Assembly (NCBI RefSeq): GCF_003987855.1
Contig: NZ_RXIZ01000009.1
Span: 55,298 to 119,297 of the forward strand
DNA: 64,000 nucleotides
Reading direction: 5' to 3'
Source: Hyphomicrobium sp.
GTDB lineage: Bacteria > Pseudomonadota > Alphaproteobacteria > Rhizobiales > Hyphomicrobiaceae
Part shown: in pieces, positions 7,925 through 17,562 of the stretch
Position numbering within the stretch: position 1 is the first letter of the stretch
How the letters are laid out: every line of letters begins with the position of its first letter
Notes under the pieces: generated by a model
Databases searched by the model: none
What the model saw: the letters and a program-made list of their open reading frames with translations, nothing else
Told to the model about the DNA's origin: nothing
Translations under genes and position numbers: made by a program

Positions 7925-8662
7925 TTAGGAGGCGGGGTTGAGGCCGAGAGTAATCTCGGAATAATCTGATATCTCGCGAAAATCCGGCGTGCTCGGCGTA
8001 CGATCTTTGAGCACGTGCACGGTGGCTAGTCCCGCATCGCGGGCCGCCTCCAACTCCTTCACATTATCGGACATGAAAACGATCTCTTGAGGCCTGCGCC
8101 CGATCTGATCGGCGATGCGTTGGTATGAGGCCAGATCCGTTTTGGGTCCGATTTCCGTGTCGAAATAATCCTCGAATAGGCTTCGCAGGTTGCCCTCTTC
8201 CGTGAACTCGAAGAAGAGATGCTGAGCCTGCACCGACCCAGACGAGTAAATGTAGAGAGGGAATCCATCCACGTGCCACCGTCTAAAGGCGGCTAGCGCG
8301 TCTGGGAAAATGGGACTGACAAAAGCGCCAGAGCGGTAGCCGCTGTCCCAAATCATGCCCTGCAGTTTCTTCAAGGGAGGGGCTTTGACGTCATTTGCCT
8401 GCCAAGCTTCGATAGCGGCGATGGCATCGGGCGCGCCCGACAGATCGCGAGCCTGAGCGAGAATATCGCGGACTGCGGGATCCGAAGCGTTCGCCGACAG
8501 GTAATCCCTCAACTTCGCTTTCGCGTACGGAAACAGCACGTCCTGAACGAAGCTGATTGGACTGAGCGTCCCTTCGATATCAAGGAGAACCGCTGCCACA
8601 TTGATGCGCAGCGGTGCGCGCTCAAGGGTGGGCTGCAGTGCTTGGGTGGCTTCGGCGCTCAC
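7925..8662 (-). CDS. mtnC: Enolase-phosphatase E1 (acireductone synthase)
   Basis: The 245-residue protein belongs to the HAD superfamily. The nucleophile motif is VLLDIEGTLSPISF at about residues 25-38, the conserved Ser/Thr lies in IYSSGS, and the last motif is FMSDNVKELEAARDAGL. MtnC enolises and dephosphorylates 2,3-diketo-5-methylthiopentyl-1-phosphate to acireductone in the methionine salvage pathway, using Mg2+. Length and motifs match the family. It is the last gene of mtnB-mtnD-mtnC, with one base between the mtnD stop and its start. It is followed by a 115-base gap to the VOC gene. Confidence 0.95.
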   Translation of the reverse strand: MSAEATQALQPTLERAPLRINVAAVLLDIEGTLSPISFVQDVLFPYAKAKLRDYLSANASDPAVRDILAQARDLSGAPDAIAAIEAWQANDVKAPPLKKLQGMIWDSGYRSGAFVSPIFPDALAAFRRWHVDGFPLYIYSSGSVQAQHLFFEFTEEGNLRSLFEDYFDTEIGPKTDLASYQRIADQIGRRPQEIVFMSDNVKELEAARDAGLATVHVLKDRTPSTPDFREISDYSEITLGLNPAS

Positions 8663-8663
8663 G

Positions 8664-9212
8664 TCAGGCGGCTTCGAAAGTCGGCACAGTCTCAGCTATG
8701 GCATCGCCTGTGTAGTGAGCGACCCAGCCAGACGGATCATTGAAGAGGCGGATCACCGTGAAGGAGCCTTCGGGGCCGCCATCGAACCAATGCTTGGTCC
8801 CTTTCGGAACAGAGAGAAGGTCGTCGGCAGTACCCACGATCTGATAAACCTTATCTCCGACGTGCAGATAGAAGGCGCCGCTGCCTTCGACGAAAAACCT
8901 CACTTCGTCTTCGTCGTGCGTATGCTCGCTCAAAAACTTCTGCCGTAACGCTGGCCAGTTCGGATTCCCCGGCCGGATATGAATCACGTCGGCATTGACG
9001 TATCCGCGCTCACTTTTGAGACGATCAATCTCGGGTTTGTAGGCATCGAGGATTTCCTCGGACGTTGCGTCCGAGCTCAGCGGCCGTGCCGCTTTCCAAC
9101 GTTCGAGCGTTGCTCCTGCGTGTTCGAGTTCTGCTTTGATCAGCGCGAAGTCGATCGTGTCGAGAAGGACATCGCTGGCGTCAGAGGCCGAATAAATGAT
9201 GAGCTGCGTCAT
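8664..9212 (-). CDS. mtnD: Acireductone dioxygenase
   Basis: The 182-residue cupin has the metal-binding pattern of [17 protein letters not shown] supplies His, His and Glu, and PKGTKHWFD supplies the last His. With Fe2+ it cleaves acireductone to the methionine precursor 4-methylthio-2-oxobutanoate and formate; with Ni2+ it gives a dead-end product and CO. The upstream part, [14 protein letters not shown] and [11 protein letters not shown], also matches ARD. Its start overlaps the end of mtnB by four bases (ATGA), so translation of the two is coupled. Confidence 0.95.
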   Translation of the reverse strand: MTQLIIYSASDASDVLLDTIDFALIKAELEHAGATLERWKAARPLSSDATSEEILDAYKPEIDRLKSERGYVNADVIHIRPGNPNWPALRQKFLSEHTHDEDEVRFFVEGSGAFYLHVGDKVYQIVGTADDLLSVPKGTKHWFDGGPEGSFTVIRLFNDPSGWVAHYTGDAIAETVPTFEAA

Positions 9213-9862
9213 GGACGATAACTCCTGAGCATCATGGATTGTTGGAAGAGGGTTTCTAGCGCCTCGACGTGGCGACGTGCGTCCTGGGCCGTCTTACCCC
9301 AAGCGTAAAGGCCATGCCCCGCGAGCAGGTAACCTGGGGCGCGCACAGCATCGGACTTTACCGGCGTGCTGAGATACGCGGCGACGCGATCGGACAATGC
9401 ATCGATGTCCTGATCGTTGGCGAAGATCGGCACCTCAATCGTCGTCTCATGGGTTTTGACGCCGCTCAGCGCTTTCTGAAGCTCCCAGCCATCGAGCCGC
9501 ACCGCGCCGCCGGCGGCATGGGCGAGCCCGATGACCGTCGAATGCGGCCCATGAATGTGGAAGATCGCGCCGGTGTCAGGTTGTTCGACGTAGTGTCGTG
9601 TATGGAGCGCCGCTTCCGCCGAAGAGCCAGCGACGAGCGGTGCATCAAGTTTTTGGATGAGGACGTCGGCGCGAGTGAGCGCGCCCTTGTCGACGCCGCT
9701 GCGGGTGATGGCGATGCGTTCGGAGTCGATCCTCACCGAGAAATTGCCGGAGGTGGCCGGCACCCAATGCCGTTCGGCTGCGTAGCGTCCGGCGAGGATT
9801 ACCGCATCGATCGCGGTTTCAGCCCGGGCGTCTGTTTCGAGGATCGTCAGTGCCACTGTCAT
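9209..9862 (-). CDS. mtnB: Methylthioribulose-1-phosphate dehydratase
   Basis: The 217-residue protein is a class II aldolase/adducin-fold enzyme. The zinc ligands sit in HIHGPHSTV and GHGLYAWG, with an N-terminal [13 protein letters not shown] typical of MtnB. It dehydrates 5-methylthioribulose-1-phosphate to the diketone used by MtnC. It is the first gene of the operon, which lacks mtnA and an MTA phosphorylase or nucleosidase in this window, so the upper steps must be elsewhere. The ATG at 9862 sits inside a 19-base palindrome (9854-9872), an unusual place for a start codon. The only ribosome binding candidate is a weak GGATCA about 10 bases upstream. Confidence 0.94.
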   Translation of the reverse strand: MTVALTILETDARAETAIDAVILAGRYAAERHWVPATSGNFSVRIDSERIAITRSGVDKGALTRADVLIQKLDAPLVAGSSAEAALHTRHYVEQPDTGAIFHIHGPHSTVIGLAHAAGGAVRLDGWELQKALSGVKTHETTIEVPIFANDQDIDALSDRVAAYLSTPVKSDAVRAPGYLLAGHGLYAWGKTAQDARRHVEALETLFQQSMMLRSYRP

Positions 9863-9872
9863 GATGACAGTG
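9854..9872. promoter_or_regulatory. 19-base palindrome over the mtnB start codon
   Basis: The arms CACTGTCAT and ATGACAGTG are perfect 9-base inverted copies around one central G. The mtnB ATG lies in the left arm. It could be an operator at the start of the operon or an RNA hairpin that hides the start codon. Which one cannot be told from sequence. Confidence 0.5.
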
Positions 9873-9901
9873 ATCCACTGATTTTATGATAGTTGAATGA
9901 C

Positions 9902-9922
9902 TGATAACATCTTCCGTTATCA
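9902..9922. promoter_or_regulatory. Inverted repeat upstream of the mtn operon
   Basis: The arms TGATAAC and GTTATCA are perfect 7-base inverted copies separated by 7 bases. The site lies 40 to 60 bases upstream of the mtnB start, where a promoter is expected, and is a candidate operator. It is also just past the rpoD terminator, so it is probably not part of the rpoD transcript. Confidence 0.4.
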
Positions 9923-9925
9923 CAT

Positions 9926-9947
9926 AAAAAAGGCCGCTTTCGCGGCC
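9926..9947 (-). terminator. Rho-independent terminator of rpoD
   Basis: On the minus strand GGCCGC, a GAAA tetraloop and GCGGCC are followed by six T. The hairpin starts 9 bases past the rpoD stop and separates rpoD from the mtn operon on the same strand. Confidence 0.9.
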
Positions 9948-9955
9948 CCTTCGTA

Positions 9956-11935
9956 TCAGTTGTCCAGGAAGCTCCTGAGCTTCCGCGACCGGCTGGGGTG
10001 CTTGAGCTTGCGGAGGGCCTTCGCTTCGATCTGACGAATACGTTCGCGCGTCACCGAGAACTGCTGGCCGACTTCTTCCAACGTGTGGTCGGTGTTCATG
10101 CCGATGCCGAAGCGCATGCGCAGCACGCGCTCTTCGCGCGGCGTAAGCGAAGCCAATACGCGCGTGGTCGTGTCACGCAGGTTCGATTGAATTGCCGCTT
10201 CGATCGGAAGCACTGCGTTGCGATCTTCGATGAAGTCACCGAGGTGGGAATCTTCTTCGTCGCCGATCGGCGTTTCGAGCGAGATCGGCTCCTTCGCGAT
10301 CTTCAGAACCTTCCGAACCTTCTCGAGCGGCATGGCGAGCTTTTCAGCCAACTCTTCAGGCGTGGGTTCGCGGCCAATCTCGTGCAGCATCTGACGCGAC
10401 GTACGGACGATCTTGTTGATCGTTTCGATCATGTGCACCGGGATGCGGATCGTACGCGCTTGGTCGGCGATCGAGCGTGTAATCGCCTGCCGGATCCACC
10501 ACGTAGCGTAGGTCGAGAACTTGTAGCCGCGGCGGTATTCAAATTTATCGACGGCCTTCATCAGACCGATATTGCCTTCCTGGATGAGATCAAGGAACTG
10601 CAAGCCGCGGTTGGTGTATTTCTTCGCGATCGAGATAACGAGGCGAAGGTTGGCTTCCACCATTTCCTTCTTTGCCTGACGGGCCTCGCGCTCGCCCTTC
10701 TGCACCGCTTTGACGATGCGGCGGTACTCGGGAATTTCGAGACCCGTTTCAGTTGCGAGCTGATGGATCTCGGCGCGGATCTGTTCGACCTGGCCGCGCT
10801 CGACCTTGACGAACTGCGTCCACTTCTTGCCGTTGTTGGCGACGCGATCAAGCCACGTCTGGTCGAGTTCGTTGCCGTAGTACTCGTCGATGAAGTGCTG
10901 ACGCGGAACGCCGTAGCTATCGGCCAAGCGCATCAGGCGGCCTTCAAGGCCGATTAGCCGCTTGTTGATGGCATAGAGCTGCTCGACCAGGCTTTCGATA
11001 CGGTTGTTGTTGAGCGAGAGCGATTTCACATCGACGATGATCTCATCGCGAAGCTTCTCATACGCCTTTTGCTGCTGACGGGAGCCTTGCTCACCAACGA
11101 GCTGCTGCTCGAGCTTCTTGTCCTGCTGCTTGCGGAGTTTCTTGTATGTCGACGCGATCTTATCGAACGTCTCGAGGACCTTCGGTTTGAGCTCCGCTTC
11201 CATCGCCGCGAGCGACATGGCGTTCTCGAACTCGTCTTCGTCGTCGCCTTCGCCGGGAGTCGTTTCGGAGTCACTCTCGGCGCTTTCGCTCTCGCCGGTC
11301 ATCGCCGGCACTTCCTTGGCTTCCGGCCCTTCGTAGGTGGCTTCGAGATCGATAATGTCGCGGAGCAGAATCTTGCCGTCGTTGAGTTCGTCGCGCCAGA
11401 TGATGATGGCCTGGAACGTCAGCGGGCTTTCGCAAAGGCCGGCGATCATCGCCTCACGACCAGCCTCGATGCGCTTTGCGATGGCGATTTCGCCCTCGCG
11501 CGACAACAGCTCGACGGAACCCATCTCGCGCAGATACATGCGGACGGGATCATCGGTGCGTTCGGCTGGTTCGGACTTGCCTTCGGACTTCGTGAGCGCG
11601 GACGAGCTTTGCGTGACGAGCGAGCGGCCTTCTTCCTCGTCGGCGACGTCATCGGCGCCTTCTTCTTTCTCTTCGCCTTCCTCGGTCTCAACGACCGTTA
11701 TGCCCATGTCCGAAAGTGTGGCGTAAAGATCTTCGATCTGATCGGACGAAACTTCCTCCGAGGGCAGAACGGAATTCAACTGGTCGAGCGTGACGTAACC
11801 CTTGGCCTTGGCCGACTTGAGAAGGCGCTTGACGGCCTGGTCTGATAGATCGAGGAGGGGGCTGTCGCGCTCTGGCGCGTCGGCTGCCTGCTCTTTGTCT
11901 TCGGTTTTCTGGACTGCCTGCTGGGCGCGTGCCAT
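9956..11935 (-). CDS. rpoD: RNA polymerase primary sigma factor RpoD (sigma-70)
   Basis: The 659-residue protein has every sigma-70 region. Region 1.1 is near the N terminus ([24 protein letters not shown]). Region 1.2 contains [12 protein letters not shown]. An acidic non-conserved region (about 210-240) follows, then region 2 with the DNA-melting [14 protein letters not shown], region 3, and region 4 with [20 protein letters not shown], which binds the -35 element. It directs RNA polymerase to housekeeping promoters. I chose the ATG at 11935, preceded by AAGGA at 7 bases; the longer frame adds 15 residues without family support. It follows dnaG by 108 bases, the usual macromolecular-synthesis pairing, and ends at a strong terminator. 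Confidence 0.97.
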   Translation of the reverse strand: MARAQQAVQKTEDKEQAADAPERDSPLLDLSDQAVKRLLKSAKAKGYVTLDQLNSVLPSEEVSSDQIEDLYATLSDMGITVVETEEGEEKEEGADDVADEEEGRSLVTQSSSALTKSEGKSEPAERTDDPVRMYLREMGSVELLSREGEIAIAKRIEAGREAMIAGLCESPLTFQAIIIWRDELNDGKILLRDIIDLEATYEGPEAKEVPAMTGESESAESDSETTPGEGDDEDEFENAMSLAAMEAELKPKVLETFDKIASTYKKLRKQQDKKLEQQLVGEQGSRQQQKAYEKLRDEIIVDVKSLSLNNNRIESLVEQLYAINKRLIGLEGRLMRLADSYGVPRQHFIDEYYGNELDQTWLDRVANNGKKWTQFVKVERGQVEQIRAEIHQLATETGLEIPEYRRIVKAVQKGEREARQAKKEMVEANLRLVISIAKKYTNRGLQFLDLIQEGNIGLMKAVDKFEYRRGYKFSTYATWWIRQAITRSIADQARTIRIPVHMIETINKIVRTSRQMLHEIGREPTPEELAEKLAMPLEKVRKVLKIAKEPISLETPIGDEEDSHLGDFIEDRNAVLPIEAAIQSNLRDTTTRVLASLTPREERVLRMRFGIGMNTDHTLEEVGQQFSVTRERIRQIEAKALRKLKHPSRSRKLRSFLDN

Positions 11936-12043
11936 TTCTGTTCCTTGTCGTCTGTGCCGCCCCTCAGGGAAGCGGCTCAATCAATACCTTGGCTCCGAAC
12001 TGCTGCTGTCACAGTGTTCCGAGACCGGAATGCAAAGGCGCGC

Positions 12044-14026
12044 CTATCCGGCGCGCTTAACCACAGGAGCGTCGTCGTCGGGTCGGTCGAACTCTTCGTC
12101 CATTTGATCCATCGCCGCCTCGCTGGCGATTTGTCGTTTGATGTCGAGAAGGCGTATCTCGGCCTCTTCTGTGCAATCCCGATACCAAGCCTCTTCAGCC
12201 GCTTTCAGTGCAAGGCCAAGAACGACCTGTCGCTGATGCAACGCAAGAATGTGGTGCCAGGCGGCTTCGACATCGGTGACGGAGGCATCTGACTCGGCAA
12301 AACGGTCGCTGGCGTGCGTAATCGTTTGCGCGACGAGGTCCACCACCTTTGCAACCCCCGATTTGCTCAATTGGGTGCGTAAAGTTGCGCTGTCAAGTGA
12401 ATTCTGGCGGGCGTGCAACGCTAAAATCTCATCCCGTAATATTGAAAGCGATGGTGCCGCGAATTCGATCGACGCAATCGCTTCTGAATGATCATCAATC
12501 AGCCAGGGATGGTTAAGAAGCGTTTTCATGATGAGAGCTTCACGCGGCGATATGCTCTGAACATGGCTAGCCAGCTCAGCACTTACCAGTGGGCCGCCCG
12601 GGAATGCGTCACGAGGTGTCGATTTCCTGCGTTCCCCGTTTGCTCCGCCTAGCCTATGGCGCTCTCTTTGACGCCAGTCCGGGGCTGCCACGGGCCGGGC
12701 ATACGAGGAGAAGCCGCGGGGGGAATTCCCACGGGGCTCAAAGCGGCTCGCCGAGCGTTCACGTCCAAGCTGGTACAACCTATCGCGAAGTTCGCGCGCG
12801 TAATGGTTGCGGACGGCCGCGTCTTGAATGGAGGCCGTCAAAGAGTTCAGCCGTGCGTCCAGGGCGGCGCGCTGCTCAGGGGTGGCGATGGGCTGCGCTT
12901 TAAGTTCTCGTTCCCAAAGCACGTCGATGAGGGGCCTAGTCTTTTCCAGTATCGTCGTCATCGCGCCCGCGCCCTGCTGGCGGATGAGGTCATCAGGATC
13001 AAGCCCAGTAGGTAGAAACGCGAAAGATACGCTGTGTCCCGGTTTGACGCCCGGCAAGGCCACCTCGACGGCACGATCCGCTGCTTTCTGCCCAGCGCTA
13101 TCGCCATCGAAGCAAAGGATCGGTTCTGGTGCAAAGCGCCACAGGAGTTTCAACTGGTCTTCAGTGAGCGCTGTTCCAAGAGGGGCGACAGTTTCCCCAA
13201 AACCGGCCTCTGCCAAGCTTACGACGTCCATGTAGCCTTCGACGACGATAACCCTGTTCTTGTCATGACTGGCAGTCCGGGCCCTTGCCGCGTTAAACAG
13301 GATATGACCCTTGTGGAAGAGGGGAGTTTCGGGAGAATTCAGGTACTTAGCCTGGGCATCCTTGTCGAGTGCACGGCCACCGAAGGCAATCACCCGGCCC
13401 TTGAGATCCAGGATCGGGAACATCACGCGGTTCCGGAAGCGGTCGTACGGCTCGGGGATGTCCTGGCCGGAGATCAGCATCCCGGCGGTGACCATGTCCG
13501 CGTTCGAAAAGCCTTTCGCTCTGAGATGGGTGCCCAGCGCCGTCCTCGAGTTTGGCGCAAAGCCTAAGCGGAAGCTTTTGATCGTTTCCTGTGCCAGACC
13601 CCGCTTTTCCAGGTAACGGCGCGCTTCCGCCCCTTGAGCCAAACGCAGCGCGGTCTCGAAGAATTCGGCGGACACCTCCAGCAGCCGGTAAAGGCGATCG
13701 CGCTGGTCTTCCTGTTCGACATTTCGCTCGACGGTTTTCGGCATCGGCACGCCGGCTTCAGCGGCCAATCGTTCGACTGCCTCGGGGAATTCCAGCCCCT
13801 CAGTCTTCATAACGAAGGTGAAGATGTCTCCGTGTTCACCCGATGCAAAGCAGTGATAGAAGCCCTTCTGGTCGTTGACGAAAAACGAGGGGCTCTTCTC
13901 CACCTTGAATGGTGAGAGGCCGCGGTATTCTCGCCCGGCCTTCTTCAGCGCAACCTTCCGGCCGACCACCTGGCTGACGGGCAGCCTGGCGCGGATTTCA
14001 TCCAGAAAGTTGGGACTGAAGCGCAT
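12044..14026 (-). CDS. dnaG: DNA primase DnaG with degenerate zinc site
   Basis: The 660-residue primase has an N-terminal CHC2-like domain (about 1-100), a TOPRIM catalytic domain with VIVVEGYMDVVSLAEAG and CFDGDSAGQ, and a C-terminal helicase-interaction region. It lays down RNA primers at the fork with DnaB. Only one of the four zinc ligands known from E. coli DnaG (Cys40, His43, Cys61, Cys64) is visible: the matching residues here are Ser38, Lys41, Cys59 and Ser62, in GLSPFKVEK and YHCFASG. The zinc is therefore probably absent. I recall similar losses in other alphaproteobacterial primases. The start MRFSPNFLDEIR fits the family. The gene precedes rpoD on the same strand. Confidence 0.96.
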   Translation of the reverse strand: MRFSPNFLDEIRARLPVSQVVGRKVALKKAGREYRGLSPFKVEKSPSFFVNDQKGFYHCFASGEHGDIFTFVMKTEGLEFPEAVERLAAEAGVPMPKTVERNVEQEDQRDRLYRLLEVSAEFFETALRLAQGAEARRYLEKRGLAQETIKSFRLGFAPNSRTALGTHLRAKGFSNADMVTAGMLISGQDIPEPYDRFRNRVMFPILDLKGRVIAFGGRALDKDAQAKYLNSPETPLFHKGHILFNAARARTASHDKNRVIVVEGYMDVVSLAEAGFGETVAPLGTALTEDQLKLLWRFAPEPILCFDGDSAGQKAADRAVEVALPGVKPGHSVSFAFLPTGLDPDDLIRQQGAGAMTTILEKTRPLIDVLWERELKAQPIATPEQRAALDARLNSLTASIQDAAVRNHYARELRDRLYQLGRERSASRFEPRGNSPRGFSSYARPVAAPDWRQRERHRLGGANGERRKSTPRDAFPGGPLVSAELASHVQSISPREALIMKTLLNHPWLIDDHSEAIASIEFAAPSLSILRDEILALHARQNSLDSATLRTQLSKSGVAKVVDLVAQTITHASDRFAESDASVTDVEAAWHHILALHQRQVVLGLALKAAEEAWYRDCTEEAEIRLLDIKRQIASEAAMDQMDEEFDRPDDDAPVVKRAG

Positions 14027-14199
14027 TACGCGTTGTTTGCCTCGGAGACGAGCCTGCCAAGCCGCAGCGGATTGGGAATCCTCGCGGCATACAAATCAAT
14101 AGGTGATTCGTGCGGAACGCCGTCCGTTCAAGGCGTTGCGGGCGACTTCCGTACCCGCTTTCCACAGTGCCCGCTGATTGAGCAAATTCCGAGGCGGGG

Positions 14200-14637
14200 T
14201 TAGCCGAGCGCCGCCTTCACGGCGGCACTGGCCTTTTGGAAGTCCATCTGGCCAGCGAATTTCGATTTCAGCACGCCCATCACCTTGCCCATATCCTTGG
14301 GCGAGGCGGCACCGGTCTCCTTGATGGCCTCGGCGATGGCCGCCGTGACTGCGGCATCGTCCATCTGCTTGGGTAAGTAGGCTTCTATGATATCGATTTC
14401 CGCTTGTTCGGTCGCGGCCAATTCCGGGCGTCCGCCCGTCGTGTATTGAGCGATTGAATCCCGGCGCTGCTTTACCATCTTCGTCATCACCGCGAGGACG
14501 CCGGCATCGTCGAGTTCTTTCTTCGCTTCGATCTCAGCCGACTGAATGGCCGCGTTTATGAGCCTGAGTGTTCCCACTCGCTGCTTGTCGCCGGCCTTCA
14601 TCGCCGTTTTGAGGTCCGCGTTGATCTGCGCGCGCAT
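14200..14637 (-). CDS. yqeY: GatB/YqeY domain protein
   Basis: The 145-residue protein is full length for the YqeY family: it opens with MRAQINADLKTAMKAGDKQRVGTLRL, carries QRRDSIAQYTTGGRPELAATEQAE in the middle and ends with PKDMGKVMGVLKSKFAGQMD. The fold is shared with the tail of the GatB amidotransferase subunit, which binds tRNA, but stand-alone members have no proven function. AAGGAG precedes the ATG at 14637, ruling out the much longer frame. The gene lies 173 bases upstream of dnaG on the same strand and is divergent from carA, a common alphaproteobacterial order. It may be the first gene of a yqeY-dnaG-rpoD transcript. Confidence 0.92.
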   Translation of the reverse strand: MRAQINADLKTAMKAGDKQRVGTLRLINAAIQSAEIEAKKELDDAGVLAVMTKMVKQRRDSIAQYTTGGRPELAATEQAEIDIIEAYLPKQMDDAAVTAAIAEAIKETGAASPKDMGKVMGVLKSKFAGQMDFQKASAAVKAALG

Positions 14638-14806
14638 GGTGCGTCTCCTTGTTCCAACGACTGCTTTACGTGCTGCGCGCAGGCCGGGGCAAGTCTTTGA
14701 CGAGTGCGAACTCTCGGCCGGCACGTAATTGACGTTGGTAAGGCGTTCCCATAGGTTCCGCCGCGACTTGCCCCCTACCACTTCTATTTCGACGAACGGA
14801 TGGAAA

Positions 14807-16006
14807 ATGACAGCACCTGAACCCTGGATCGAAGCGCCACTCACGGCGCGTCTCGTGCTCGATGACGGCACCGTCATCGCAGGGCGTGGTCTAGGTGCGA
14901 CCGGCTCTGCCGTCGGCGAGGTGTGCTTTAATACCGCGATCACCGGCTATCAGGAAATCCTTACGGATCCGAGCTACGCCGGACAGATCATCACCTTCAC
15001 GTTTCCTCACATCGGCAATGTGGGTGCCAATCCCGAAGACACTGAGACGTCAAATCTCGCTTCGCGGTCAGGCGTGCGTGGGTGCGTTCTGCGCGCCGAC
15101 GTCACCGATCCGTCCAATTACCGCTCGGTCGAAAATCTCGACATCTGGCTCAAGACGCGCGGGATCATTACCATTGCAGGCGTCGATACGCGCGCGCTGA
15201 CGTCGCGCATCCGTGAAGGCGGCATGCCCAACGGCGTCATCGCCCACGAGCCTTCGGGCAAGTTCGATATCGACGCTCTGAAGGCGGAAGCGAATTCCTG
15301 GCACGGACTCCTCGGCCTCGACCTCGTGCCGGAAGTGACCAGCGGCCAAAGCTATTCCTGGGATGAGCAGCGCTGGGTTTGGGACAAGGGCTATACGCGC
15401 AACGAGAACCCGGAATTCCACGTCGTTGCCGTCGATTATGGCCTGAAGCGCAACATCCTGCGCTGCCTTGCGTCCGCTGGCTGCAAGGTGACCGTCGTGC
15501 CGGCGAAAGAAAAGGCCGAAGATATTCTCGCACGCAATCCGGATGGCGTTTTCCTCTCCAACGGCCCGGGGGATCCGGCCGCAACGGGCGCTTACGCTGT
15601 CCCGGAGATCAAGAAGCTCGTAGACAGCGGCAAGCCGGTATTCGGCATCTGTCTCGGCCACCAGATGTTAGGTTTGGCGCTCGGCGCCACGACCAAGAAA
15701 ATGCATCAGGGCCACCATGGCGCCAATCATCCAGTGAAGGACTTCACCACCAACAAGGTCGAGATCGTCTCGATGAACCACGGCTTCGCCGTCGATCGCG
15801 AGAGCCTGCCGTCTGGAGTCGTAGAGACTCACGTCTCATTGTTCGATGGCTCCAATTGCGGCCTGGCTCTCGAGGGCAAGCCGGTATTCTCCGTCCAGCA
15901 TCATCCAGAAGCCTCGCCCGGCCCGCAGGACAGCCATTATCTCTTCACGCGGTTCGTAAACATGATGCGCGATCAGAAGGGCATGCCGACGACCCGCGAG
16001 CGGTGA
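14807..16006 (+). CDS. carA: Carbamoyl-phosphate synthase small subunit
   Basis: The 399-residue protein has the N-terminal CPSase domain (about 15-150, with [19 protein letters not shown]) and a C-terminal class I glutamine amidotransferase. The catalytic Cys lies in GICLGHQM and the His-Glu pair in [20 protein letters not shown] marks the oxyanion region. It releases ammonia from glutamine for CarB, feeding arginine and pyrimidine synthesis. The ATG at 14807 follows a GGA a few bases upstream; the longer frame adds 26 residues without support. carB lies 4.8 kb downstream on the same strand, not adjacent. The start is 169 bases from the divergent yqeY. Confidence 0.96.
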   Translation: MTAPEPWIEAPLTARLVLDDGTVIAGRGLGATGSAVGEVCFNTAITGYQEILTDPSYAGQIITFTFPHIGNVGANPEDTETSNLASRSGVRGCVLRADVTDPSNYRSVENLDIWLKTRGIITIAGVDTRALTSRIREGGMPNGVIAHEPSGKFDIDALKAEANSWHGLLGLDLVPEVTSGQSYSWDEQRWVWDKGYTRNENPEFHVVAVDYGLKRNILRCLASAGCKVTVVPAKEKAEDILARNPDGVFLSNGPGDPAATGAYAVPEIKKLVDSGKPVFGICLGHQMLGLALGATTKKMHQGHHGANHPVKDFTTNKVEIVSMNHGFAVDRESLPSGVVETHVSLFDGSNCGLALEGKPVFSVQHHPEASPGPQDSHYLFTRFVNMMRDQKGMPTTRER

Positions 16007-16159
16007 GATAGCCACCACTGCTCTAACCGCGAAATTGGTGGACGCGCTGCGGAGGAATGACTTGCCTCCGCCCGGCGCCGCATAAACCTTGCTGAACTTT
16101 AAGATCGCTTCAGGCGCGGTTCTGAGTATAACGCAAGGAAAAAATCTCGGAGGAAATGC

Positions 16160-16792
16160 ATGCGTTTGCAAATACTCGTCGCCGCCGTTGCTCTTGCCGC
16201 CGCGTCGCCGGTATCTGCCGCCGGAACGGACTGCTCGGCAGACGTTCTCACCGCCATAAGAAAGCAGCTCTCCCTGAAGGCATTTCGCGTCGAGTTCTCG
16301 CAGCCGACGGCCGAGGGCGAAGCGCATATGCGCATCGACTATATGCCTCCCCTCAGAATGCTCCAGACGGTCACGTCACCAGCAATGCCTGGCGAGCAGC
16401 AGACGATGCTGGTCGAGAACCGGGCATTTGCGGGCTCGGGAGGTAGCTTTGAAGAACTGCAGCCGCAGTTTACGCAATCGATCATTGCTGAAGTCGCCGA
16501 AGCATTGGCGCGGCCGAGCAAGCTAGAGGGCTACGAGTGCCTCGGCACGGTAAAATATGAAAACCAGGATCTTCTCGGCTATCGCTTCGAAGACAGAACG
16601 CACGCGCTGAAAGACCCATCTAAGGTCATCGCGCGGACGATCTATGTTGATCCGGCGACTGGCCTGCCCGCGTATAATGTGATCGGTCCGCTTGCGGATG
16701 GCGCGAAGCCCTTGCGCGAAGTGAAGTATTCCTACCCCACGGACATTGAGATCGTTGCGCCGGCAAATGCGCCTGTGCAAAAGCTCCGATAA
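16160..16792 (+). CDS. Secreted protein of unknown function, paralogue of the next gene
   Basis: The 210-residue protein has a signal peptide (residues 1-20, ending SAA) and is probably periplasmic. Cys25 and a Cys near residue 125 could form a disulfide. It shares a pattern with the next gene: MRIDYMPPLRMLQTVTS, then IYVDPATGLPAYNVI and a late KYSYPTDIEI. This recalls beta-rich carrier folds such as LolA, but the similarity is too weak to name. GGAGGAA precedes the ATG by about 4 bases. It lies between carA and carB, whose function it does not obviously share. The pair is probably one transcript with 30 bases between them. Confidence 0.75.
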   Translation: MRLQILVAAVALAAASPVSAAGTDCSADVLTAIRKQLSLKAFRVEFSQPTAEGEAHMRIDYMPPLRMLQTVTSPAMPGEQQTMLVENRAFAGSGGSFEELQPQFTQSIIAEVAEALARPSKLEGYECLGTVKYENQDLLGYRFEDRTHALKDPSKVIARTIYVDPATGLPAYNVIGPLADGAKPLREVKYSYPTDIEIVAPANAPVQKLR

Positions 16793-16822
16793 CACCGCCT
16801 TCGGCATCGATTGGGATCACCT

Positions 16823-17515
16823 ATGCGCCGCATCGTTCTTTCCATCATCGCAACACTTGCTATCGCTGGCGCCGCCTCGGCGCAGATTGCTCCTCCCAGC
16901 CCTTCCGACGCCAAGCCGAATGCAAATCCATGCCGCGATGAGGTTTCGGCCGCGCTGCAGAAGCTGCGGAAATCGTCATGGTTCCGCATGGAAACGAACA
17001 TGCTCACCGAGAACGGGCCGATTGCCATGAAGGTCGACTACGTTCTTCCGGACCGTATGCACCAGACGGTGACGTCGAAGCTCACCAATCAGACAACAGA
17101 GATCATTTTGGTTGGCGATGACGCCTGGGCGAAGCAAGAAGGCGGGTGGCGTGCGGTCCCGCAGAAAATAGCGGCTCAATTGCGCGAGCAGATGGACGAC
17201 ACGGTCGTCAAACAGCAGAGCGACGTCGGCAACTACGCTTGCAAAGGCCGAGCGCAAATCGATGGCCGCGATGTTCTGAGCTACAAGTTGGAAAACGAGG
17301 CTGAGAAGGGCTCCGCGCCGCAGAACCAAGCCTTCCGCATGTTTTACGTGGATGCGATGACTGGGCTTCCTTCAAGTAACGTTCTTCTGGCGCCGGGCCA
17401 CGAGGACAAGCCGGTCTTCAAGACGACCTACTCCTATCCTCTCGATTTGAAGATCGATCCGCCGAAGGACCCGCTGCCCGACAAGTCCCCGGACGCCGCG
17501 GCGGCTCCGAAGTAA
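16823..17515 (+). CDS. Secreted protein of unknown function, paralogue of the previous gene
   Basis: The 230-residue protein has a signal peptide (about 1-21, ending ASA) and a Pro/Ala-rich C-terminal tail. Against the previous gene it keeps MKVDYVLPDRMHQTVTS, then FYVDAMTGLPSSNVL and TYSYPLDLKI, so the two look like an old tandem duplication. Two Cys, one near residue 37 and one near 136, match the positions in the partner. I use the ATG at 16823; an in-frame TTG four codons upstream is possible. The function is unknown. A role as a periplasmic binding or lipid/lipoprotein carrier is a guess from the LolA-like look. Confidence 0.75.
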   Translation: MRRIVLSIIATLAIAGAASAQIAPPSPSDAKPNANPCRDEVSAALQKLRKSSWFRMETNMLTENGPIAMKVDYVLPDRMHQTVTSKLTNQTTEIILVGDDAWAKQEGGWRAVPQKIAAQLREQMDDTVVKQQSDVGNYACKGRAQIDGRDVLSYKLENEAEKGSAPQNQAFRMFYVDAMTGLPSSNVLLAPGHEDKPVFKTTYSYPLDLKIDPPKDPLPDKSPDAAAAPK

Positions 17516-17562
17516 TGACAAGCCGTCGACGATTGATCTGATCGTTCGACATCTTGCGACTG

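Noticed and set aside
9998..10957. A 319-codon plus-strand frame inside rpoD, and similar long frames at 11069-11845 and 22241-23011.
   Set aside because: They are antisense to well-conserved rpoD and carB regions and only reflect codon bias in GC-rich coding DNA.
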